The position numbers and the translations under genes are program-made. Of a stretch of 64,000 nt of DNA, positions 34,669 through 43,105 are shown in pieces. The DNA comes from Mesorhizobium sp. (lineage in GTDB: Bacteria; Pseudomonadota; Alphaproteobacteria; Rhizobiales; Rhizobiaceae): assembly GCF_016793485.1 (NCBI RefSeq), contig NZ_JAEULZ010000037.1:1-64000 (forward strand), written 5' to 3'. Within the stretch, counting starts at the first letter, position 1; every line of letters begins with the position of its first letter. The notes under the pieces were generated by a model, which was not told the origin of the DNA, made no database searches, and saw only the letters and a list, made by a program, of their open reading frames with translations.

Positions 34669-35535
34669 CTATTCTCCGGCACCGGTCAGAAACCTGCCCA
34701 GTTCCTTGGCCAGTTCCTCCGGCGCTTCTTCCGCCATGTGGTGACCGCAGTCCAGGCCACGTCCCTCGAGCCGTGTTGTCCATGGTCGCCAAACGCCGAG
34801 CACATCGCCGTAAAGCTGTTCCAGATCATCGCGCAGCGACCAAAGTGCCAGCGTGGGACACTGCACCCTGCGCCCGGCGCGCCGATCCTCTTCGTCGTGC
34901 TGCCGGTCGATGCCGAGGCCGGCGCGATAGTCCTCCAACATGCCGTGGATCGTCTCCGGATCGCGTGTTGCGGCCATGAAGTCGGCGTAGGCCTCTTCTC
35001 CCATCTGGTCCGGTGTGCCTGGATACCAGAGGTCGGGGTTTGCCAATATGGCGCGTTCGGGTTTTTCGGCCTGGGCGAAAAAGAACCAGTGCCACCATGC
35101 CGAGGCGAAGCCGACGTCGCAGCGTTCCAACGCTTCAAGGATCGGCACACCGTCCAGTACGGCAAGATGGGTGATGGCCTCGGGATGGTCCATCGCCGCG
35201 CGAAAGGCCGTGTAGCTGCCGCGGTCATGTCCCACGATCGCGAAACGCTCGAATCCGAGCTTCTGCATCAAGGCGACACAATCGGCGGCCTTTGCGCGCT
35301 TTGACGAGCCCGCCTGATCCGGTGTGTCAACCGGCTTCGATGACTGTCCAAAGCCGCGCAGATCCGGGCAGACAACAGTGTGTTCAGCGCCCAGAAGCGG
35401 CGCGACCCTGTGCCAGGTTGCATGTGTGCGCGGATGACCGTGCAACAGAAGGACTGGAGGGCCGGAGCCCCCATGACGGACGCGCAGTACGGCCTCGCCC
35501 ACATCGATGAATTCCAGCTTGAAGCCCTCAAACAT
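34669..35535 (-). CDS. Haloacetate dehalogenase-like hydrolase
   Basis: A 288-residue alpha/beta hydrolase. The nucleophile is Asp104 in GHDRGSYTAFR (the Asp-Arg pair used by fluoroacetate dehalogenases, not Ser), with HGHPRT as oxyanion region, Asp128 in VLDGVP, the H149-W150 halide pocket pair in WWHWFFFAQ and a late catalytic His in DCGHHMAEEAPEEL. These residues match the fluoroacetate/haloacetate dehalogenase group. An epoxide-hydrolase role is less likely given the HW pair. ATG 35535 fits family length. It lies just downstream of an SDR gene. Confidence 0.78.
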   Translation of the reverse strand: MFEGFKLEFIDVGEAVLRVRHGGSGPPVLLLHGHPRTHATWHRVAPLLGAEHTVVCPDLRGFGQSSKPVDTPDQAGSSKRAKAADCVALMQKLGFERFAIVGHDRGSYTAFRAAMDHPEAITHLAVLDGVPILEALERCDVGFASAWWHWFFFAQAEKPERAILANPDLWYPGTPDQMGEEAYADFMAATRDPETIHGMLEDYRAGLGIDRQHDEEDRRAGRRVQCPTLALWSLRDDLEQLYGDVLGVWRPWTTRLEGRGLDCGHHMAEEAPEELAKELGRFLTGAGE

Positions 35536-35558
35536 GCCCGGCCGGCCGGAAGAATTCC

Positions 35559-36461
35559 TCAACCGACTCCCTTGCCGCCGGTCACACCGTAGACCTCCCC
35601 ATTGATGAAGCTTGCTTCTTGTGAGGCGAGGAGCACAAATACTGGCGCCAACTCGACCGGTTGGCCCGGCCGGCCGAAATCGCTGTCCTCTCCGAACTTC
35701 TCGACCTTTTCATCCGGCTGCCCGCCGCTAGGCTGTAGCGCCGTCCAGACCGGGCCGGGCGCGACGACGTTGGCGCGGATCCCACGTTCGATCAGTTGCT
35801 TCGCGAGCGCCTTGGTGTAGGCGACGATGCCGGCCTTGGTCGTGGCATAGTCGAGCAGGATCGGTGAAGGCTGATAGGCCTGGATGGAGGCCGTGGTGAT
35901 GACAGAAGCGCCTGCCGGCATATGCGGGACCGCCGCTTGTGCGATCCAATGGAGCGCGTAGAGATTGGTCTTCATCGTCTTGTCGAAGTCGTCGGTCGAC
36001 AGATCCTCGATCTTCTCCCGGTACTGCTGGCGGCCGGCATTGATGACCAGGATATCGAGACCGCCCAGGCCGGTGACGGTCTTTTCCACCAACGCCCGGC
36101 ACCACGCCTCATCCTTGATGTCGCCCGGCAGTGGGATGGATGTACGCCCTTCCTTCTCGATGAGAGCGATGACTTCCTTAGCGTCCGCCCCTTCCTCCGG
36201 CAGATAGGATATCGCGACATCCGCGCCTTCACGGGCAAAGGCGATCGCCGCCGCGCGCCCTATTCCCGAATCTCCACCGGTAACCAGCGCCTTGCGCCCC
36301 TTCAGCCGGCCGGAGCCGCGATAGCTCTCCTCGCCATGATCGGGGACGGGATCCATTTTTCGGGCAAGGCCTGGCATGGGCTGCGGCTGCTCGGGAAAAG
36401 GCGGCGCCGGATACAGCTTGCGGGGATCTTGTAGTAGAGGGCGATCGGTCATGACGGTCAT
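35559..36461 (-). CDS. SDR oxidoreductase, general-stress type
   Basis: A 300-residue SDR of the YhdG/glucose-dehydrogenase-like subgroup, recognisable by the long N-terminal lead (RKLYPAPPFPEQPQPMPGL) before the cofactor loop TGGDSGIGRAAAIAFAREGA. Catalytic Ser in TASIQAYQPS and YATTKAG (Tyr, Lys). C-terminus SFINGEVYGVTGGKGVG. Members are induced by general and osmotic stress. An EcfG-type promoter (GGAAC-N16-CGTT) lies upstream on this strand, divergent from that of DUF892 copy 2. Confidence 0.88.
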   Translation of the reverse strand: MTVMTDRPLLQDPRKLYPAPPFPEQPQPMPGLARKMDPVPDHGEESYRGSGRLKGRKALVTGGDSGIGRAAAIAFAREGADVAISYLPEEGADAKEVIALIEKEGRTSIPLPGDIKDEAWCRALVEKTVTGLGGLDILVINAGRQQYREKIEDLSTDDFDKTMKTNLYALHWIAQAAVPHMPAGASVITTASIQAYQPSPILLDYATTKAGIVAYTKALAKQLIERGIRANVVAPGPVWTALQPSGGQPDEKVEKFGEDSDFGRPGQPVELAPVFVLLASQEASFINGEVYGVTGGKGVG

Positions 36462-36503
36462 CCATCAATTGGGAGTTAGGCCGGACATTTGTCGACACGT
36501 CGC

Positions 36504-36528
36504 AACGATGGACGGAGGCAATCGTTCC
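36504..36528 (-). promoter_or_regulatory. EcfG-type promoter for SDR gene
   Basis: Read on the minus strand: GGAAC, 16 bases, CGTT (plus-strand GTTCC 36524-36528 and AACG 36504-36507), 43 bases before the SDR ATG. Exact match to the alphaproteobacterial EcfG consensus. Confidence 0.7.
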
Positions 36529-36568
36529 TACAGCGCCCAGGCCAATGACGCACGCAGTTTGAGTGGCC

Positions 36569-36593
36569 GGAACGGGCGTTCGGGCCGCGCGTT
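36569..36593 (+). promoter_or_regulatory. EcfG-type promoter for DUF892 copy 2
   Basis: GGAAC (36569-36573), 16 bases, CGTT (36590-36593), 41 bases before the GTG start at 36634. Divergent from the minus-strand EcfG site 41 bases away, so one intergenic region serves both stress genes. Confidence 0.7.
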
Positions 36594-36633
36594 CTCAACA
36601 GACTCTTTTCCAAATCAAATCCAGGAGCGCACC

Positions 36634-37140
36634 GTGGGTCTGTTTACGAAAGACATCAAGACGATGGACGATCTGTTCCTGCACGTGCTGCAGGACATCT
36701 ACTATGCCGAAAAGCAAATACTGAAGGCTCTGCCCGACATGGTCGAAAAGGCGACCAACCGCGACCTGACGGCTGCCTTCAAGGCGCACCTAGCCGAAAC
36801 GGAAAAACATGTTCAGCGGCTTGAACAAGCCTTCGCGCTTATCGGCGAAAAGCCAAAGGGAACAACCTGCCCAGCGATCGACGGCATCATCAAAGAAGCG
36901 AACGATATCGTCGGCGAGGTGGCCGAGAAAAAGGTGCTCGACGCAGCACTGATCGCCGCTGCGCAGGCCGTCGAACACTACGAGATCACACGCTACGGAA
37001 CGTTGATCGCTTGGGCGGAGGAGAGTGGCAACGAGGCTGTCGCCACGCTCTTGACCACGACGCTCAACGAGGAAAAGGCGACCGACAAGAAGCTAACCGC
37101 GATCGCCGACCGGAAAGTCAACGAAAAGGCGTCGAGTTGA
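36634..37140 (+). CDS. DUF892 ferritin-like stress protein, copy 2
   Basis: A 168-residue YciF/DUF892 protein (VGLFTKDIKTMDDLFLHVLQ, EKHVQRLEQAFALIGEKPKG, AAQAVEHYEITRYGTL). It shares all core blocks with the protein at 25771-26268. The GTG start is set by CCAGGAGCG seven bases upstream. A good EcfG promoter lies 41 bases before it. Family members have a four-helix ferritin-like core; biochemical role not known. The FAD-Rieske gene follows 25 bases downstream. Confidence 0.88.
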   Translation: MGLFTKDIKTMDDLFLHVLQDIYYAEKQILKALPDMVEKATNRDLTAAFKAHLAETEKHVQRLEQAFALIGEKPKGTTCPAIDGIIKEANDIVGEVAEKKVLDAALIAAAQAVEHYEITRYGTLIAWAEESGNEAVATLLTTTLNEEKATDKKLTAIADRKVNEKASS

Positions 37141-37165
37141 CGGGCGCCGTCCAGAGGTCCTCGGC

Positions 37166-38698
37166 ATGAACGCGCGCGGTGAACAGACCCGATCGCTCTG
37201 GATGAACGTCGAGGTCTATCCCCGCGCGCCGAAATTCTCGGGAAAGAAGAGCTGCGATACCGTGATCATCGGCTCCGGTATCGCCGGGCTGTCGGTCGCC
37301 TACGAACTCGCCAGCATCGGACAGAAGGCGATCATCATCGACCGCGGGCCGATTGCCGGCGGCATGACTTCGCGAACGACAGCACACCTGGCGCCAATTT
37401 GCGATGACGGCTTGAGTACGCTCATCAATCTGCGCGGCGAAGAAACCGCGCGGCTCTTCCAGGAAAGCCAAGAGGCGGCCCTCGCGCGCATCGAGGAGAA
37501 CGTCGCTCAGCTTGGCATTGACTGCAATTTCCGCCGTCTGGACGCCTTCCTGTTCCCCGCGATGGGCGTCGAGCCAAAGGAAGCCCGCGATCAGCGCCAG
37601 CAGGAATTCGATGCGGCACGCAAGGTCGGGGCGGCTGCCGAGCTCGTGACCGGAGTGCCGCTCAAAGGATTCGAGAAGGCGCCCGTCCTGCGTTATCCCA
37701 ACCAGGCCACCTTCCATCCACTGCGATATCTTCGCGGTCTAGCCTCAGCCATCCTTGACAAAGGCGGCCGCATCTTCGCCAACAGCCCCGTGCTCTCCGT
37801 CGAGGAATTGTCTGAAGGCGGCGTGCGCGTTTCCACGGAGAACGGCGGCGTGATCGAAGCAGCGTCGGCGGTCGTGGCGACGAATTCGCCGATCAACGAT
37901 CGTTTCCAGCTCCACACCAAAATGTCGCCTTATCGCACCTATGCGATGGCCTTCACCCTGCCGCGCGGCACCCTGCCCGACGCGCTGTTCTGGGACACCG
38001 GCGATCCCTATCACTACGTCCGAATGAACCCTGGGCCGGGATCGGTCGACTATCTGATCGCCGGTGGCGCCGACCATAAATCCGGCGAGGCTGACGATGG
38101 CGACATCCGTTTCGAGGCGATCGAGGCGTGGATACGCGCGCTCGTACCGACGCTTGGCAAGGATGTTACCCGCTGGTCCGGGCAGGTCCTCGACACGATC
38201 GATTATTGTGGCTTTATCGGCCTCAACCCCGGCAACAAGTCCGTCTATGTCGTCACGGGCGACTCCGGCCAGGGCATGACGCATGGCGCCCTCGCTGGTC
38301 TGCTCCTGAAGTATCTGATTACGGGTACGGACAACCCCTGGGCGGCGGTCTATGAGCCGTCGCGCAAGACGCCCTCGGGCGTCATCAACTACGTTCGAGA
38401 AAATGTGTCCGTGGTCACAAATCTCGCCGGTTATCTGATGCCGGGCGAGCTGAAGTCCGTGGGTGAGCTCCGGCTTGGGCAAGGCGCGATCCTTCGCAAC
38501 GGTCTTCGAAAAATCGCCGCTTGTCGCGATCTCGACGGAAAACTCCATCAGCACTCCGCCACCTGCACGCACTCTGGATGCGAAGTCGCCTGGAATTCGA
38601 CCGAGCAGTGCTGGGACTGCTCATGCCACGGCTCTCATTTCGCACCGGATGGGTCAGTCTTGAACGGGCCGGCAGTCTCTCCTTTGATGGCAGCTTGA
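37166..38698 (+). CDS. FAD oxidoreductase fused to Rieske domain
   Basis: A 510-residue fusion. Residues about 30-400 form a DadA/GlpO-type FAD protein (VIIGSGIAGLSVAYELASIG, then GGMTSRTTAHLAPI); the C-terminus (about 420-505) is a Rieske [2Fe-2S] domain with CTHSGCEVAWN and CWDCSCHGSHF, all four ligands present. Such fusions occur in soil bacteria and are thought to oxidise small amines or glycine betaine-like compounds and pass electrons to the cluster. The tail VSPLMAA is shorter than in relatives. Part of the DUF892 operon. Confidence 0.85.
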   Translation: MNARGEQTRSLWMNVEVYPRAPKFSGKKSCDTVIIGSGIAGLSVAYELASIGQKAIIIDRGPIAGGMTSRTTAHLAPICDDGLSTLINLRGEETARLFQESQEAALARIEENVAQLGIDCNFRRLDAFLFPAMGVEPKEARDQRQQEFDAARKVGAAAELVTGVPLKGFEKAPVLRYPNQATFHPLRYLRGLASAILDKGGRIFANSPVLSVEELSEGGVRVSTENGGVIEAASAVVATNSPINDRFQLHTKMSPYRTYAMAFTLPRGTLPDALFWDTGDPYHYVRMNPGPGSVDYLIAGGADHKSGEADDGDIRFEAIEAWIRALVPTLGKDVTRWSGQVLDTIDYCGFIGLNPGNKSVYVVTGDSGQGMTHGALAGLLLKYLITGTDNPWAAVYEPSRKTPSGVINYVRENVSVVTNLAGYLMPGELKSVGELRLGQGAILRNGLRKIAACRDLDGKLHQHSATCTHSGCEVAWNSTEQCWDCSCHGSHFAPDGSVLNGPAVSPLMAA

Positions 38699-38833
38699 TC
38701 GGCAAAGACACGGAACGGGCCGAACATCCTCCTTAACGTTGGCAGGCGACCTCGTCGATCGCCGCACCTTCCAGAGTCGGAACGGTTCGCCAGCCTGTGA
38801 ATTTATCTGCGAACTCAAACGGAGAGCCCTGCC

Positions 38834-39130
38834 ATGGATCACAGCAATCATGTTCGTCTGAGCGAAGCGGAATTGAATCCAGCCAACCTTGAAGGGGCCA
38901 CGATCTACGGGCCGGACGACGAGAATCTCGGCTCCGTGTCTCACGTCCACGGCGCCGGAGGAACAGCGCAGGTCGTCATTGATGTCGGCGGCTTTCTCGG
39001 AATCGGCGCCAAACCGGTCGCTGTGCCCGCCAGCGAACTCGATTTCATGCGCGACGAGGACGGCGACATTCACGCCGTGACGTCCTGGACAAAAGACCAG
39101 CTAAAAGACATGCCGGAGCACAGAGATTGA
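38834..39130 (+). CDS. PRC-barrel domain protein
   Basis: A 98-residue PRC-barrel protein: LEGATIYGPDDENLGSVSHV, VVIDVGGFLGIGAKPVAVPA and ELDFMRDEDGDIHAV are the beta strands shared with RimM and the photosynthetic H subunit family. Stand-alone rhizobial PRC proteins are usually stress related and of unknown partner. GGAGAG precedes ATG 38834. Lies 135 bases after the FAD-Rieske gene. Confidence 0.8.
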   Translation: MDHSNHVRLSEAELNPANLEGATIYGPDDENLGSVSHVHGAGGTAQVVIDVGGFLGIGAKPVAVPASELDFMRDEDGDIHAVTSWTKDQLKDMPEHRD

Positions 39131-39176
39131 AACCGGGTTTCGTCTTTCACACCTCTCTCGGACTGAGGTGCTCGTG

Positions 39177-39561
39177 ATGTCCGGAGAGGTCAAACGTACC
39201 GGTGGATGTTTATGTGGGGCAGTACGCTACACTCTGAGCGGTGAGCCGCTTCGTTCCGGCATCTGCCATTGCCTGGATTGCCGCAAAGCCAGCGGCAGCC
39301 ATTTTACCCCTTTCGGGGTGTGGCCAGCTTCAGCGTTTGAATGTTCCGGCGAGATGAAGGTCTTTGCCGAGCGCAGTTTTTGCTCCGCCTGCGGTGCCCG
39401 TATCGCGTGGCTTCGCGATGACGAGGCAGAGATCCATGCTTGGATCTCTCGACGACGCGCCGACCGCAATCATCCCGGATTACGAGCTTTGGGTCGGCCG
39501 GCGTGAGGTCTGGATGCATCCGCTTCCGTGGGCCGAGCAGTTCGAGCATGATCGAAATTGA
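39177..39561 (+). pseudogene. GFA-family protein, frameshifted
   Basis: The first frame reads RTGGCLCGAVRYTLSGEPLR, then ICHCLDCRKASGSHFTPFGV and FCSACGARIAWL, the zinc-Cys pairs of the Gfa/glutathione-dependent formaldehyde-activating family. Near 39430-39445 the frame shifts and the other frame carries the expected end (SLDDAPTAIIPDYELWVGRR, WMHPLPWAEQFEHDRN, stop 39561). One extra base after the DEAEIHA codons explains it. All Cys ligands remain in the first part, but the C-terminal part of the fold is out of frame. Confidence 0.75.
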
Positions 39562-39730
39562 CCCAATAACATGATCGGGCAGACTTCAGAATTGTATTGT
39601 AGCCCGTAGACCCGGAACTCGCTCAATTGTTCCCGTAACTTGACCGTGCGCCGCGGTGCGGCCCTTCATCACGGAACTGCTGTGCAGAGGCCGCGTTTGC
39701 ATCGGCTATGCGAGGCGTGGGAAAGTAGAC

Positions 39731-40354
39731 ATGCCTATTCTCGAAAATGGAAAGAAACTCGTCGAGAAGGTGACCGGCTGGCAGCGGCCGTCGCAGAACG
39801 ATCTGGAACGCCTCCGCCGCCCGCGCAAAGCCCATGCATTTTTTTTCAAGGACGATGGCGTTGTTCTCAATCACCCATACTGGCCGCTGATCGTCTATCG
39901 AAGCGCCGCCCGTTTGCCGCCAGAGTTTGATCCTGCCGCCATCCTCGAAGATCTCTTCCAGCGCAATGATTGGACGAGCTCCTGGCGGAACGGGATTTAC
40001 GACTACGTTCACTACCACTCGCGCATACATGAGGTGCTCGGCATCGCTCGTGGATCGGCCAAGGTACAATTCGGCGGCAAGCGCGGTCGGACACTGACGA
40101 TAAAGGCTGGGGACGTTGCTGTGCTGCCTGCCGGTACCGGGCATCAGTGTCTTGGGGCAAGCGAGGATTTTCTGGTCGTCGGCGCCTATCCGCCGGATGG
40201 AACCTACGATGAATGCACCAGCCGCGAGGATCATGCCGGCGCGGTTCAGGACATTCCCAGCGTTGCCAAGCCCCGAAAGGATCCGGTCTATGGCGGTAGG
40301 GGATCATTACTCGAACTGTGGACCGGCTCACGCCGCGCGCGGACCATGCGATGA
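39731..40354 (+). CDS. Cupin-domain protein (YjlB-like)
   Basis: A 207-residue single-cupin protein. The cupin core has HYHSRIHEVLGIARGSAKVQ (two His and Glu ligands) and TLTIKAGDVAVLPAGTGHQC with the second His. The N-terminal part (PEFDPAAILEDLFQRNDWTS) is typical of the YjlB-type group. Metal-dependent sugar or phosphate chemistry is plausible but unknown. ATG 39731 is chosen because relatives begin near MPILENGKKLV; the longer frame is not conserved. Its stop overlaps the ligase start (ATGA). Confidence 0.78.
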   Translation: MPILENGKKLVEKVTGWQRPSQNDLERLRRPRKAHAFFFKDDGVVLNHPYWPLIVYRSAARLPPEFDPAAILEDLFQRNDWTSSWRNGIYDYVHYHSRIHEVLGIARGSAKVQFGGKRGRTLTIKAGDVAVLPAGTGHQCLGASEDFLVVGAYPPDGTYDECTSREDHAGAVQDIPSVAKPRKDPVYGGRGSLLELWTGSRRARTMR

Positions 40355-41355
40355 GTGCTGCGGTCAAGTTTCTTCTGCCAGTCGACACGGTGCCCGTGGA
40401 GGCGAAACTCGCGACTATCATCCCTGATGAGGCGGGGGTCTGGCAATATGAGCCGAAGTGGGATGGCTTTCGGTGCCTGGCCTTCAAAGCCGAAGATGGA
40501 GTCGACATTCGCGCCAAATCCGGAAAGCCGCTGGCGCGGTATTTTCCCGAGCTTGTCGATCGCTTACAAAGCATTCCGGCTCGGCAATTCGTCGTCGACG
40601 GAGAGATCCTTATCGAGCGTTCGGGTGAATACTCCTTCGATGCTTTGCAGATGCGCCTTCATCCAGCTGAAAGCCGCATTCGCAAGCTGTCGGTGGAATC
40701 GCCTGCCAAGCTGATGCTGTTCGACATGCTGGCGGATACCGACGGGAAAATTCTGATCAGCCGGCCGCTCTCCGTGCGACGTGCCGCCCTGGAGGCGTTC
40801 GTCAAATCATCGGACGCCGCAGGTATCGAGCTCTCTCCCGCCACGGTGGACGCCAAGCAGGCAAAGAAATGGCTGAAGAGCGCGGGCGGCAGGACGGATG
40901 GCATTGTGGCGAAGCGGCTGGACGACCCCTACCGGCCCGGCGAGCGTGCCATGGTGAAGATCAAGCCGATGCGAACCGCCGACTGCGTGGTCGGGGGATT
41001 CCGCTATCTTGCTGACAGGCCGGAGGTTGGGTCTTTGCTGCTTGGCCTCTATGACTCGCAGGGCAGGCTCGACCATGTCGGCTTCACCTCCACGATCTCC
41101 AACGCCGCACGTCCGGAATTGACGCGCCGTCTGGAAGGAATTCGAGAATCTCCGGGTTTCACCGGCAATGCACCCGGAGGGCCGAGCCGCTGGAGCACGG
41201 AACGAAGTGCTGCCTGGGAACCGCTTCGACCTGAACTGGTCGTTGAAGTGCGCTTTGACCATGTGACGAACAACCGGTTCCGGCACGGCACGAAACTGTT
41301 GCGATGGCGACCGGATAAGGCTCCTCGCCAATGCACGTTTTACCAATTGGTGTAG
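40351..41355 (+). CDS. ATP-dependent DNA ligase, LigC-like
   Basis: A 334-residue stand-alone ATP-dependent DNA ligase. Adenylation motif YEPKWDGFRC (K36), GEILIERSGEYSFDALQMR, AGGRTDGIVAKRLDD and the OB-fold part VKIKPMRTADCVVGGFRYLA. No phosphoesterase or polymerase domain, so it corresponds to the accessory ligases (LigC-type) found beside LigD in many soil bacteria. Starts inside the cupin stop codon (ATGA). The window therefore has two non-NAD ligases, this one and LigD. Confidence 0.88.
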   Translation: MSAAVKFLLPVDTVPVEAKLATIIPDEAGVWQYEPKWDGFRCLAFKAEDGVDIRAKSGKPLARYFPELVDRLQSIPARQFVVDGEILIERSGEYSFDALQMRLHPAESRIRKLSVESPAKLMLFDMLADTDGKILISRPLSVRRAALEAFVKSSDAAGIELSPATVDAKQAKKWLKSAGGRTDGIVAKRLDDPYRPGERAMVKIKPMRTADCVVGGFRYLADRPEVGSLLLGLYDSQGRLDHVGFTSTISNAARPELTRRLEGIRESPGFTGNAPGGPSRWSTERSAAWEPLRPELVVEVRFDHVTNNRFRHGTKLLRWRPDKAPRQCTFYQLV

Positions 41356-41411
41356 AGGTGCTGGCCCGGAGCCATATGGCCGCTTCCGCCGTTGAGGGTT
41401 GGAGGTCTGCC

Positions 41412-42359
41412 ATGAACGAGACTGCCGTCATAAAGCACAAAATCGGACCCGAGGAACGCCGGGAAAGGCGCAGACTGCGACGAGAGAAGCAGCGCGCGGC
41501 TAACATCGGACGCGCTGAAAAGATGCACCGGGCCCGGCTGGCCGGGACGCCTCCGGAAGGCCAGTCTACCGCTTTGGCGGCATCCGCCTTTGTCGGCTGT
41601 TCCGGCTGGTTCTATTGGAAATGGCGCGGACCGTTTTACCCAGAAGAGCTTCCAACAAGCGAATGGTTCGGCCACTACGCCGCGCGCTTCGACACCGTTG
41701 AAATCAACGCATCGTTCTATTCGTGGCCGACCGTCGCGAATGTGAAAAGCTGGTTGCGCCAGTGTGGAGCGCAAACATTCATATACACGGTCAAGGTTTG
41801 TGAACTGATTACCCACGTCCAGAAGTTCGAAGACACCCAGGCCCTTGTGAAAGACTTTGGACTGATCGCCGACATCCTCGGTGAGCGGATGGGCTGCTTC
41901 CTCTTCCAACTGCCACCCAGCTATCACTTCACCGAGGTCCGGCTAAGCGCCATTCTGGGGCAGCTTGACCATAGTCGGCGCAACGTAGTGGAGTTTCGTC
42001 ATGCCAGTTGGTGGAACGACACCGTTTATGCCGCCTTCCGCGGAACGGGCACGGTATTCTGCTCCTCCAGTGGACCTCGCCTCCCGGACGCGCTGGTCCG
42101 CACAGCCGATGATGTCTACCTGCGGCTGCACGGTCCGAAGCGCTGGTACCGCCATGACTATTCCGACAGCGAACTTGCCGAGTGGGCCGACAAGATTCGC
42201 GCCAGCGGCGCGCGGAGAGCATGGGTCTATTTCAACAATGACTACGGAGGATTTGCCCCAAGGAATGCGCTGACGATGCGCGGCTTGCTGGAGGAAGCGG
42301 GGTTTAACCGACCCGAAGCCGAAACGGGCAAGCCTAAATCGCTGGTCGGTTTCCGATGA
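41412..42359 (+). CDS. DUF72 protein
   Basis: A 315-residue protein with a basic N-terminal extension (GPEERRERRRLRREKQRAAN, residues 12-31) and a DUF72 TIM-barrel: FVGCSGWFYWKWRGPFYPEE, YAARFDTVEINASFY, QLPPSYHF and the C-terminal VYFNNDYGGFAPRNAL. DUF72 proteins are implicated in iron-sulfur or nucleic acid-associated functions, not settled. GGAGG six bases before ATG 41412 fixes the start. The basic tail could bind nucleic acid. Confidence 0.82.
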   Translation: MNETAVIKHKIGPEERRERRRLRREKQRAANIGRAEKMHRARLAGTPPEGQSTALAASAFVGCSGWFYWKWRGPFYPEELPTSEWFGHYAARFDTVEINASFYSWPTVANVKSWLRQCGAQTFIYTVKVCELITHVQKFEDTQALVKDFGLIADILGERMGCFLFQLPPSYHFTEVRLSAILGQLDHSRRNVVEFRHASWWNDTVYAAFRGTGTVFCSSSGPRLPDALVRTADDVYLRLHGPKRWYRHDYSDSELAEWADKIRASGARRAWVYFNNDYGGFAPRNALTMRGLLEEAGFNRPEAETGKPKSLVGFR

Positions 42360-42523
42360 GCATGCCAACTGCGACTTCTCATCTCCTATCTGCTAACTGG
42401 CCGCTTCCGGCGTCGGCCACTTTGGGCTCCTCGGTTAGAACCAGGCGCATCGAGCGAGAGATTCGAGCCCGGTTACCTTTGGCATCGCGAAAATGCGTTG
42501 TCGTTGAGGCCGGGAACGTGACG

Positions 42524-42991
42524 ATGCAAATGGAGGAGCATGAGCGCGATCAGTTCGAGGCGGCCTCGGCGAAAATCGATCAGGTGCTTGAGCGGGTCGA
42601 GGCGCTACCCGTCCTTCCCCGCGAGGCGGAGGACATCCTTTCCATTTCTCCTCGGGAGCGACAGAAATGGCTGAAGGATGGCCGGCTCAAGAGTATCGGG
42701 ACGCGGACAGTCAAGATGCGCCGCCGAGCCCGGAAGGTTACCTTCCACATCTTCGATCCTCGCGAAATCGAAGATGTGCTTGATCGCGACCTCCCGACCC
42801 TATGGCGAGAGGAGGACGCGCTAGAGGTCGCAGAGAACAGACGGCGGGGCGCGGGCAAGGCGGCGCGGACGCGTTCAACCGGGGCCCCGCAGGTCGTTCC
42901 TGTGGGGACGAAGAGGGCGCACAATGAAACAGGGAACAGTCTGAACGGATGGGACGCGTTCGATAAGGATGGGTTGTTGCGCGATCCTTAG
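42524..42991 (+). CDS. Hypothetical helical protein with SPRERQKWL motif
   Basis: A 155-residue protein (MQMEEHERDQFEAASAKIDQ) with a coiled-coil first half, the block EDILSISPRERQKWLKDGRL and a basic tail (MRRRARKVTFHIFDPREIED). The block resembles a helix-turn-helix-type motif of uncharacterised rhizobial proteins. The frame is open back to ATG 42356, which overlaps the DUF72 stop (ATGA) and would add 56 low-conservation residues; I prefer the inner start but am unsure. No function assigned. Confidence 0.55.
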   Translation: MQMEEHERDQFEAASAKIDQVLERVEALPVLPREAEDILSISPRERQKWLKDGRLKSIGTRTVKMRRRARKVTFHIFDPREIEDVLDRDLPTLWREEDALEVAENRRRGAGKAARTRSTGAPQVVPVGTKRAHNETGNSLNGWDAFDKDGLLRDP

Positions 42992-43105
42992 CGGCCCGTC
43001 TTCAATGGCTATTTGTATGAAACAGTGAGGAATAGCGACTCGCCGCGCTCTCGTTTTAGCGCGCAGCGATCCATCACAACTCGTTGCTTAGCCAACCTGC
43101 CTCGA

